From assembly GCA_034440575.1 (NCBI GenBank), contig JAOTOL010001613.1, positions 2,327,001 to 2,391,000 of the forward strand: a DNA stretch of 64,000 nt. Direction: 5' to 3'. Source of the DNA: Imbricaverruca yamaguchii. Lineage: Eukaryota > Arthropoda > Thecostraca > Neoverrucidae. The stretch's first letter is position 1; every line of letters starts with the position of its first letter. The notes beneath the pieces are model-generated. The model saw only the letters and a list, made by a program, of their open reading frames with translations, was not told the DNA's origin and searched no databases. Below are positions 12,948 to 24,200 of this stretch, in pieces. The position numbers and the translations under genes are program-made.

Positions 12948-13605
12948 AGATCTTCTGAACAATCCAGTCCCGAAAGTAGATCCTCTGAACATACCGGACC
13001 AAGAGTAGATCCTCTGAACATTCCGTCCCGGGAGTAGATCTTGTGAACACTTCCGTCCTCGGAGTAGATCCTCTGAACATTTCCAGGAGTAGATCTTCTG
13101 AACATTTTCGGCAGTAGATCTTCTGAACAACTAAGGCCTATTTGTAGATCCTCTGAGCAATCCGGTCGCGAGAGTAGATCTTGTGAAAAACATTCTCTTG
13201 AAAGTAGATCCTGTGAACACTTTCGTCTTCGAGTAGATCTTCTGAACAAACCAGTCCCGGGAGTAGATTTGTGAACACTTCCAGCTTTCAGTAGATCCTC
13301 TGAACATTTGCATTCGGGAGTAGATCTTCTGAACAATTGAGGCCTATTTGTAGATCCTCTGAACAACCCAGCCCCGAGAGTAGATCTTGTGAAAAACATT
13401 CTCTTGAAAGTAGATCCTGTGAACACTTTCGACTTGGAGTAGATCTTCTGAACAATTCAGTCCTGGGAGTAGATCTTGTGAACATTTCCTCCTCCAATTA
13501 GGTCTTGTGAACATAGACCTTCTGAAAGTAGGTCTTCTGAAAATAGATCTTCTGAAAGTAGATCTACTGAAAATAGATCTTCTGAAAGTAGATTTTATGA
13601 GCCTC
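12948..13605. repeat. ~30-bp minisatellite built on GTAGATCTTCTGAACA
   Basis: About 22 copies of a unit beginning GTAGATCYTCTGAACA followed by a variable 12-15 bp spacer. Most spacings are 29-33 bp, so the frame drifts and several overlapping minus-strand open frames result. These are by-products, not genes. At the right edge (13500-13595) the units shorten to about 17 bp (AAAGTAGATCTTCTG). The core contains the palindrome AGATCT. Confidence 0.9.
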
Positions 13606-13751
13606 ACCCAAATATGCAACACTAATAAGTAATCAAAAACGGGGGAAAATGAAAAATTCCTCTCGTACGTTTTGTTACATCCCTAAAGATAAACAAACGC
13701 CGAAAGCTTCATTAAAATGTATTTATCCGTTAAAGCGTGACGACGGTAACC

Positions 13752-14225
13752 CGACAAATGTACGTAAAGCAAATGCGCGTATGGCAGATGTACGCACGCA
13801 AATGTACGTAAGCAAATGTACGTAAGCGCAGATGTACGTATGGCAATTGTACGTAAACGCAGATGTATGTATGTGCAAAAGTACGTATGCGCAAATGTAC
13901 GTAAACTGAAAAGTACGTAAACGCAAATGTGCGTAAGGCTAAATGTACGTATGCGCAAATGTACGTTAGGGCAAATGTACGTATGCGCAAAAGTACGTAT
14001 GCGCAAATGTACGTAAGCGCGAATGTAAGTATGCGCAAAAGTACGTAAGCACAAATGTACGTAAGCGCAAATGTACGTAAGCTCAAATGTACGTAAACGC
14101 AAATGTACGTAAGGCTAAGCATACGTATGCGCAAATGCACGTATGACAATTGAACGTATGCGCGAATGTACGTATTCGCAAATGTACCTAAGAACAAATG
14201 TACGCATGGCATATGCACCTCACCA
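13752..14225 (+). repeat. 16-bp array, GTACGTAWGCGCAAAT type, block 2
   Basis: Roughly 30 copies of the same unit as block 1. Three overlapping minus-strand frames (up to 162 codons, reading repeats such as LRIRTFALTYICAYV) are open throughout because the unit lacks stops. I treat them as non-coding. Confidence 0.9.
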
Positions 14226-14321
14226 ATTGTGCTTAAACGCTAAGGCACGTACGCCTAAGTGTACATACATTGGCCTATAACCACATTTCGTCTTGTATTC
14301 TTTTACGTTTAGATACTGTTG

Positions 14322-14612
14322 CGCTGACGTACATTTGCGCTTACGTACTTTTGCGCATACTTACATTCGCGCTTACGTACGTTTGCGCATACGTACATTT
14401 GCGCATACGTACATTTGCGCTTACGTACTTTTGCACATACGTACATTTTCACATACGTACATTTGCCATACGTACATTTGCGCTTACGTACATTAGCCAT
14501 ACGTACATCTGCGCTTACGTACAGTTGCCATAAGTACATCTGCGCTTGCGTACATTTGCTTACGTGCATTTGCTTACGTACGTCTGCCATACGTACGTTT
14601 ATCCTTAAGTAC
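14322..14612 (-). repeat. 16-bp array, inverted block 3
   Basis: About 18 copies of the reverse complement of the block 2 unit (ATTTGCGCWTACGTAC). Block 3 faces block 2 across about 100 bp, making a large imperfect inverted repeat. Confidence 0.9.
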
Positions 14613-15106
14613 ATTTGTACTTGAATCGTGACGACTGGTTCAACTTTTTTGGGGGTGACCTCACTTGACCTCGACTAACTCGTTGACCCAAGATGACCTG
14701 ACTTCAAAAGTTTGACACAATATTCCAAATTGATGTTGGAAAAGGTATGCCATATTTTGGCGCGCTGCCGCGAGCCGTTCTTTCGCTATCCGCGAAAAAC
14801 CTGAGAGGGGTGGCGGTTGAAGACACCCCCGAGATGCCGCGAGATAATGTCAGTATGGGCGCCTTTCTGTCGCATCTAATAGCTGTATTCCATAATATTT
14901 GTCATTTCAGGAATGCTCCTGATGCATCGTGTTATGCCCATTGTCCATTTTGCATCGCTACTATATGTACACCGCTAACCATTGTAGTGATCGTGTCGAC
15001 ATTCGTATTGTGTATATTGGGCGGGCCACACATGTCGAACCTGCCAATATTGAAGTCAGTGAAGAGTAACTACGAGCAGCCGTCGGTGTCCGGTGGTGAC
15101 ATGCAG
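14613..15106. other. DNA upstream of gene A exon a
   Basis: An open frame runs across 14747-15412, but its sequence only looks protein-like in a different frame after 15107. I see no further exon here. Confidence 0.4.
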
Positions 15107-15123
15107 CGATGCTCTGTCGGCAG

Positions 15124-15221
15124 TGTACGTGCGGCCTGGACCCGCGCTATGTCGAGCTGGACTGCGTGCTGGTGGTGTCCACCGTCAGCCTGTACATATT
15201 CGAAACGTCCGGTGCGGACAG
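15124..15221 (+). CDS. gene A exon a
   Basis: Frame reads CTCGLDPRYVELDCVLVV and on to ETSGAD, ending in two bases of a split serine codon before a GTGAGT donor. The acceptor could be CAG at 15121-15123 (used here) or the AG at 15105-15106. The latter would add a short Cys-containing segment (MLCRQ) in the same frame. Confidence 0.7.
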
Positions 15222-18200
15222 GTGAGTGCTCGACACTGACGCCGACAGCCACACAGAACGTGTGTGCCCGGACACAGACTGCACCACCAGACGCCTCAGT
15301 GGTCATATATTGGCTGTGGTTATTAGTTTTTACGACACGTCGACCATTGAGTCATGTAGAGTCGCCAATTTCCCACGCCGATTGGTCGCGGGCGAAGAGT
15401 AGCGGCAGGTGAGACTCGAACCCACAATCTTTAGATTGTGAGACAGGCAACTTACCCCTGGGCCACTCGTCCCCAGACACTGGCTGTACTCTGGCTCAGT
15501 TTGCTAGGCTGATGCGTATTCCAGCTGTGTTATGCTTCCTAACGCGACAAGGGTGAGGACTATACATTATTTAGTTCACGGCCACTGGCAAGTTCACTGG
15601 CCACTGGTAAGTTCACTGTCAATGTGAACAGTTCGAATATGACCAGCAACTCAATCCTGATTCTGCGGTGTGCATTATGCAAATCCTATGAAATGTGCAC
15701 TGCCTTCGATTGCGATTAATTAGTTCTCCGAAAGCTTTTTCCAAAGATTATGCTACCAATGAGGTATGCAATTGAGGAAATCGCGATCACTTATTCACGT
15801 ATGCCCGAGTCCACAAGCATTTTGGCACGGCAAGTCTCCTGCGCCCTACCCACTCCCTCTTTTAACTGCACGTGCCATTATTGCGTACTTTAAAGCATGG
15901 GCGGCGAATTTCCACATTGAGTAAGGCGTAATGTGTCAAGTACAAAAGCGGCCCGGGTCAGAATCAGCAGTAATTGAGGCCAGCTGGAGCACTTGCCATT
16001 CCGTGGCAGCGTCCATTGTGAAAGCCCGCCAGTCAGGGCGTCCGGTGGCGCCTTGACTTGACCTGGCAAGGCACCGATACCTGGAAGCTCAGCCCGCCAA
16101 TGCTTCCCAAACGTCAGTAATTGACATCTGAAATACGTCATTCGAAGCGAATGGCATGCAGGCTGGATAATTTAGCCAGCGTAATGGAATGCATGACTCC
16201 GGCGGGTCTTCCACGCTGCTACGTGCGTCCGAATGATAAATTGTCAACTTGAATTACATACGTGAAGACGGAGTTCTGTTCAAGCCTGGCCACGCCTGAG
16301 AGTTGCAGTGATCAGTTCTTTGTGAAATAATGTGGAGTATGCCACTTCCTGAACACCGTATCAGCGTCCTTCCAAAAAAAGTACCGACATCGTATTTTCA
16401 CGATGTACAAACATACATTGGCGCATATGGCGCAATTCCAGGTAGAGTTTACCGATGATGTGGTCTGTTATGCAATGCCAGTTTGTGGCATGGATGTTTT
16501 GATCGTTATATCCATAACTTAGGAATCTCGGACCCAATTCTCACACCTAGGAACACAATATCCACAAATTAGGTATATCATAAATCAAACTGAAAACGTT
16601 GCAGTCGTGAGTGCGCGACTGGCTCAAAATTTAGTTTAAAATACTTAATTATCATCCTTTATGGCATAATGTCCATGAAACTTTGGCACCGCACTGTGTT
16701 CGTTTCGGCATCCCACATATGACGGAAAAGCATGATTTTAGTACTGATCTGTTGCCACAACATTGGTGCGATGCTGGTGCACTCGGTCCGGAGTGCACCA
16801 GCACCCGAGCACCCGAGCACTCGGTCCGGAGTGCAGCCCGGACACGCCGCCAGCGGGCTCAGACCATCTGAGACACACCGCCGCTGGGTCCACTCCAGAC
16901 GGCGTACCTGGATTCACCATTAGTTGGTCGTGGCCGTCCCGGCACTATCAGGGGGTTCAGTGTAGGGTTAAGAAAAAGTCCTGAGTCAGTGACCTCACAT
17001 GACCTTGTAGAGGATATCAGCTGAATGCAATGCCATGTGTCCTGGCTACCTACAAATATATAACACCTACGATGTACACCTACTGACATACATTTCACCC
17101 AGTCCATCATCAATTATAGCTCAAAGCAAGATTTATCAATCCAAAAAAACGTGGCGGGGATGGCCGAGTGGTTAAGGTGTTCGGCTCTTGGTACCAAAAG
17201 TTCCGGGTTCGACACTAGCGCCGCTCCGGGAATTTTCCAATCCCGCGGCCCACCGGCGAAACAGTGTGGGCGGCGCCATTAGCCGTGAATGTGCAGAAAG
17301 TGTGTCGTGAACCACCCACTAAACAGCAACAAATCAAAAAAATGTGTCCAACCTATTTGTAACCTATTTGTAAATGCTTTCAATGAATGATTCCCACATC
17401 GGCTGTCTATTCTATTGATCAACCACCATTTGACTGGGTGTGTTGGTGTTTAGGTGTCCTACACCTTGCCTTGTTCAACCTGAATTGTTGACCCCTATGT
17501 GACTCCAGTGTTAAAATAATGATTTCTCGTTAGGTGTGAGATGTCGAAACGAGTATAGCTGGATGTGGAAATCGCTGGGGAAATGATGCTGTTTAAAATA
17601 TTTGGGCCCTTGAAGCCCAGTTTTGGGACAGTTGAATGGTACCATATAGCTATCCATTTTGCATGTTTTGAGAGGTACCTAATTTGGCGATACAGATACC
17701 AATGATCACGATGCAAACACCTATGGTATAAATTTGTATTGTATAACATAGCGCATCATAGGCAATCCCTTTACCTGAAACTCCACTATGGGATTTTCGT
17801 TATCACGATCCTGGATTCATTATGATGAGCACAAGCGTGATGCATATAAACCGAATAGCGTTAGAAACGATGCATGATGACTTTATAATCACACACCAAG
17901 AAGCATTATGTTGATAACTCTTTGGAAAGGATGCCTACTCAGTGCTCAGTAGGTGGTAAATTCCATCATATTTGACGAATAATGTATCACTATGTGATTT
18001 TCTAAATCGAATAGCATCATTCAGATTGAGATTATCTAACCCTTTACCATTTTTACATACATTTAAATCATATTACCCCTTAATCTAATATCATACACTT
18101 TTATCTATACTCTATGTTACCTAGTCCACTGATGAGTCTCGTGGCTTTGTGCTGCACTCTTTCTGGCATATCTATATCTCTTTCTAAATAAGGGCTCCAA

Positions 18201-21200
18201 TCTTGCATGGAATATTTCAAGTGAGCCTATAGGCTAAGTATAGTTTTGATTTCCATGATTTCCGTGCTCGTATAACTCATACTCCTATTCACGATTCATA
18301 GCATTCTGATTGCCCTGATCAGACACTGATTCATAGTCTGATTCTGACTGCGGACTCAACTGTTCCTAGTTGAGGTACATTGCTTTTCTGTTTTAAGGTA
18401 ATTTGAAACCAGCATACCTCAGACTCTTCCTCAATGGCATCCAACTCCCTACCTCCCATTGTATGTCTGAAAGTATCACCTCCAGACTGCAGATGCATAA
18501 TCTTACATATATCACAGTTCAAAGACATCTGCCATTGGCCAGCCCACCTGTTTAGGTCCTCCAAGTCGAGTTCAATATTACTATATTGATCGCTACTGTG
18601 AGCCACTCCTACCAGCTTGATGTCATCAGCAAATTTGAACACCCTGTTCCTCAGCTCTACCTCAATGTTGCTCACGAAGATGATAAAGAGAAGTGGACCT
18701 AGAACAGACCCCTGTGGCACTCCACTCAGAACATCCTTTAATTCATATTTAGATTATTTAACACTGCCCTTTGTTTAACACTACCATGTAAGCTAAGGGG
18801 CCTGACTAAGGCCATTGACCCGGGTCGAGTTGCAGCCCGCCACCTGGTGCTGTTGTGTGTGGCTGTGAGAAGACTGCTGAAATGGCAGGTGACATCCACT
18901 CTACACCCAATCCCTAGTTTGAGCTGATAGCTCCCCTTGTCCCGTTGCCATCTTAGTTTCGCTCCTGCGGGTGTGAGATGACCCCGGTTGTAGTAGCCCA
19001 GGCCTCAACCTGAGACTGAGCGTCAATGCTCAACGACTCATCGAAGCGCCTTGCAGCCCAAATAACGAGCGACAACATTCTTAACTTGAGTACTCAATTG
19101 ATCTCTATTTTGCATTAATTAAGCTAAAAATGCTGGCCTGGCTTGTCTCGCCCACACCACATAGGCATATTTTTTGCCATTGGCAAAGGGAAGCGGCCTA
19201 CTGTAGTTTGCATCGTCCTTTGTTCACCTTGTGCACGACTAAGATGTCATGCCAGGTCATTGTCATTGGTTCCCTGATGACCTTTTCCTGACATTCCATG
19301 AAACCAGTGACCACTTCAAGGTAAATTGAGATTCCATGTGATTGCATCTGAGGGAGATTGCATTATATCGTGGATGTCTCCCCTTTGCAGTGTGCAGTTA
19401 TCTCTTTATCATGTATGCTTCTGTGCCCAAAAATGATTGGACTATTTCTCACCATGCCAGCTGACTGTTGGTGGCAAAACTTTCCAACTGGTGCCAATTG
19501 TTTGCAAGGTTTAAGACCTGCTGCGGTGTCTATTTCGACGCTTTGGCTGCAAGAAAATGATGTTTGCTCGCGCCTGCTCTTTCTCTTTCACCGTTTCACT
19601 GATATCTGCCCGTATTGTGAATGTTCGCACCAATAATTATAAGCTGTCAATCTAGCATTGTTATGGGCGCTGTATGGCCGAAGCAGTCGAAGCGCCCCTA
19701 AGCCCAAATAACTAAACTAAGCGGCTGTAAGAAAAGTAACGGAGGAACAAACTTAGTTGGGTCACTGACCGATTTCCGCTTAGAGTGTCAGTTGAGTTCT
19801 AATCGGCATAGTTTCCAATTAGCCTGAGCCTGAATATTGTGTTACCATTCAGTTTGTCTCGCGGGTTGCAGCGCAATGTTCTTCATTCCGTAGCCTTTGC
19901 TTAGCTCTTGTTGAGTTAGCTATCTAGAGTAAGCTAGCTGACTAGTTGCCTGAACTGACTTTCACTTGTTCCGATGATTAAATGGCTAAAAGTTTCGACT
20001 CGTCCATAAAACACAATAACTAACTAACGAACGAACGAACGAACGAACGAACGAACGAACGAACGAACGAACGAACGAACGAACGAACGAACGAACGAAC
20101 GAACGAACGAACGAACGAATGAGCGAACTAACGAACTAATTGAGTTAGCTCAGCTAGCGGCGAAATGACAAGGTGGGCGATGTCTACCATGGACCCAACA
20201 GAGATCCCCCACCCTTATTCTGCGGTTTCTGCGGACTGAACGCAGATGTTCTGCCAATACACTGTAGTTTAGTTGGGGAGGGGTATAGTTCCTAGGGGTG
20301 GAAGGTCATATTGGAGATTCTTGGCCCAGGGTTGGTGAATTGCGAACGCATGAGGAGCGAAAACGGGGGTGGGATTCCGCATCCTAAAAGGTAAACACGA
20401 AAGGGAGGAATGGATGGTCTCCATTTCTACCCATCTTTGTAGGAAGTAGTATTGTCGCGTATAAAGAAGAAATATGAGTAGGGGAAGTAGAGGTAATGTC
20501 GCATTCAAGTTTTTGTGTTCGCAGTTGTTGCGTAGCCGTGAGGTCCGTTCAGGTGAGAATTGGAAGTGAAGTGACACAAGTTTTTTTTTGCTGGTAGTGA
20601 AGTTACGTACAATTTGTAATATGAATGGTTCAAGTATAGTCGCTTATTCGCTTAGGAGTGTACATTAGAAGTTCTGTATTGTTCAGATAATGGCGCGTAG
20701 AAATTGCTGCATGAGTAATCGTGTTGTATAGAAGCCGTCAATATTTATGTTTCGATAAAGGCAATGTCGTGTGCAAGTATTCGCATCGAAGTTTTGCAGT
20801 GCGGAAATAGCATCCCATATAAGCGTTCCTTTTAGTAGTATATAAGTGTTCCCGGAACAGGCTCCACTCAAAGTGTACGTGTCGTCGTCTGTGTCCAGGC
20901 TGGGGTACGTCCCGGAACAGGCTCCACTCTCAGTGTACGTGTCGTTGTCTGTGTCCGGGCTGGAGTACGTCCCGGAACAGGCTCCACTCTCAGTGTACGT
21001 GTCGTCGTCTGTGTCCGGGCTGGGGTACGTCCCGGAACAGGCTCCACTCTCAGTGTACGTGTCGTCGTCTGTGCCCAGGCTGGGGTACGTCCCGGAACAG
21101 GCTCCACTCAAAGTGTACGTGTCGTCATCTGTGTCCGGGCTGGGGTACGTCCCAGAACAGGCTCCACTCTCAGTGTACGTGTCGTCGTCTGTGTCCGGGC

Positions 21201-24200
21201 TGGGGTACGTCCCGGAACAGGCTCCACTCTCAGTGTACGTGTCGTCGTCTGTGTCCAGGCTGGGGTACGTCCCGGAACAGGCTCCACTCTCAGTGTACGT
21301 GTTGTCGTCTGTGTCCGGGCTGGGGTACGTCCCAGAACAGGCTCCACTCTCAGTGTACGTGTCGTCGTCTGTGTCCGAGCTGGGGTACATCCCCGATCCA
21401 GGCTCCACTCTCAGTGGAGTATCAGTGGAGTCTGTTCACTCATGTGTGCAGGCTCCACTGTGCATGCCTGTTCACATGACCGGGTTGATGTGCGTCCCCG
21501 AGCCGGGCCCCACCCTGTACGCGCCGCAGTAGCCGGTCGTCAGGTGCTTGATTAGCGGCGCGGCCAGCCGTCTCTGCCAGCCTCTGGCGGCCACCCAAAT
21601 TGGATGGCAGCGGCCTTGGCCTCCTGGCCAGCTGCCCATCACCAGGCCCGGCCACGATCGCCGTCCGTCAGTGTTACACCCGGCAGGGTCTACCACTGAC
21701 GGACACCGTGCCGGATGGACCGTGCAGACTGGCAGGGTTTGCCAGTCTCCACGGTCCATCGATGGAGGTGGCCTGTTTCCTGCCCGGTGGAGTTTCCCAG
21801 AGCTCGAGCAGTGAGCTCGAGCTCACTGTGGAGTGGAGTTTCCCAGAGCTCCTCCAAGGAAATAGCTAATTGTTATACAAGGGCAGCACGGACTGTGCGC
21901 CGTAGAGCCGAATGCGGCGACTTTTTGTGCTGACTTGACTTGCTGGCGCACTGATGCCGAATTATGTGGTCGGCGGATCTGGATAGGCGACTGTCAATCC
22001 CCCTCTCTCTCTCATGACCCTGGACATCTCCGTAGAAACTGTTAATCATCGCAGTACGGAAGTATTTTTACCCCTCACAGAGCGCGGGGCGGAAGGTAGT
22101 CTACACCCCGGCAAACTTGTGTTCTTAACTACATGAAAATGCGGTAGGCGGTAAAATGTGCCTTCGTTGTTGAATTTTCAGAGTTATTGAACATGTTTTC
22201 TACCTCTTCTGGTTTACCATCCCGGTCAGGCAAACCAGGTTGATATCGGTGTGCTTAGCTTAGTTAGTGCTTAGTGCTTAGTTAGCTACCCGAACGTCGT
22301 CAACATCGTCGATGTTTCCGGACGCTGATCGTGAATTAAATGCAATTCCGTGCTGCAATATCGATGATGTGCAAGGAAGGCTCAACCGAACATCATGACA
22401 CGAGTGAAAGTGGATGTCATTGGTCAAGTCAGGTGCAATAACCGGAAAATATAAGATGATCAGTTCATGCTCACGATTTTAGAACAGATCGCGCTCAAGA
22501 ATAGGTAGCAACTTCAAGTTACATATCGTAGCGCACGGCACTCTGAACGTTTCCATCCTACTACCACATCTCTTACGTCATGTGCGGCCGCTTGGCGCTC
22601 GAGCAGGGCGTCCTGCTCTTCCCCGGACACCGGGCGCGGCCTCCTGCAGCCTCTGTGCGGGCGATATGCGCACGGGCGGGACCGAGGTGTACGACACTGT
22701 TGGCCGCCGGCCATGACGACACTAATCAGCGTCCGCCGACGCGACAGACTGGCCACGCTCCAGCGCGGCCGGACGCCTCCGCCACCGACCGGTGGTCGAG
22801 TCGAGCCGACTCGGCACACTATGCTGGGGTGTTCGTCAGCCACCCCGGCGGAGACTTCGAGTGGTCGGGCAGACCTGGGCCACGACCTGGTCATGGCCAG
22901 CCGACCGTCTCGGTCCCGCTGCCGGTGCTGGTCTCGTGGGCAGTCGTACACAGCATGTCGCCTCTATCTGGAGTATGACCGTGCCGTCAGGTGGCCCAGG
23001 AGATTGGGGCCTCCTCACCTCTCTTTGGATTGTGGCAGTAGTGTCAGGCGGTCCCGCAGACCGGGGCCACAACCTGGGTGTGACCCCTCGCCTCCCCACT
23101 GTGACTGTACCTCACTTATCCGACAATAACTGTACCTCGCCTCCGACAGTGGCTGTCCCCATCCTCTGACAGTGATTGTACCTCACCTCCGACAGTAACT
23201 ATACCTCACCTCCGACAGTGACTATACCTCACCTCTGACAGTGATTGTACCTCACCTACGACAGTGACTATACCTCACCCCCAACAGTGACTGTATCTCA
23301 CCTCCGACAATTACTGTACCTCATCTCCAACAGTGACTGGATCTCATCTCCGCCGACCGTCTCGGCCCCGCCGACGGTCCTGGTCCAGTGGGCAGTCGTA
23401 TGCGACTTGTCGCTTCTCCCTGTGGTATGGCCGTAACGTCAGGTGGTCCGGCGGATTGGGGCCACAGCCTGGGTATGACCCCTCGCCTCTCCACTGTGAC
23501 TGTATCCCACCTCCGACAGTGACTGCCTCGTTTCCCCCGACAGTGACTGTACCTCACCGCCGCCCCCGACAGTGACTGTACCTCACCGTCGCCCCCCCCC
23601 CACAGTGACTGTACCTCACCGCCCCCCCCCACAGTGACCATATCTCATCTCCCAGACAGTGAACGTGCCTCACCTTCCCCGACAGTGACCGTATCTCACC
23701 TCCCCCGGCAGTGACCCTACCTTATCTCCTCGACAGTGGCTGTGCCTCACCTGCCCCGACAGTGACCGTGTCTTATCTCCTCGACAGTGGCTGTGCCTCA
23801 CCTGCCCCGACAGTGACCGTGTCTTATCTCCTCGACAGCGGCTGTGCCTCACCTGCCCCGACAGTGACCGTGTCTTATCTCCTCGACAGTGGCTGTGCCT
23901 CACCTGCCCCGACAGTGACCGTGTCTTATCTCCTCGACAGTGACTGCACCTCACCTCCGACATTGCCCGTATATCTCACCTCCCCTGGCAATGATTGTAG
24001 CTCACATCCGACAGTGACTGTTCTCCACCTCCGACAGTGATTGTGTCTCATCTCCACAGTGATGAGCTGGAGCGGTGGCTGCGGCTCCGCCTGTCCCGGC
24101 CGCTGACCGAGGTCACCTGCCTGAGCCCGCTGCTGAACTGCCACGGTATCGGGGTACAGCTGTTAGGTCATGACCCGGCGCTCAACACCCAACTGCTGCT

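Noticed and set aside
13683..14218. Overlapping minus-strand frames of up to 162 codons
   Set aside because: Repeat by-products of the 16-bp array.
17153..17230. Genuine tRNA-Ser/Leu gene
   Set aside because: Acceptor and anticodon arms do not pair and a SINE body follows; a second copy has the same body.
18125..18140. CTGATGAGTC, a hammerhead-like core
   Set aside because: It lies in the reverse strand of an RT coding remnant and has no GAAA partner in place.
20683..21532. Long open frames on both strands (241 and 228 codons)
   Set aside because: They arise from a 60-bp repeat without stops; no splice sites, start context or protein family.
23100..24040. Apparent Ser/Thr/Pro-rich proteins on both strands
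   Set aside because: They follow the minisatellite unit only; the true coding part begins at 24060.
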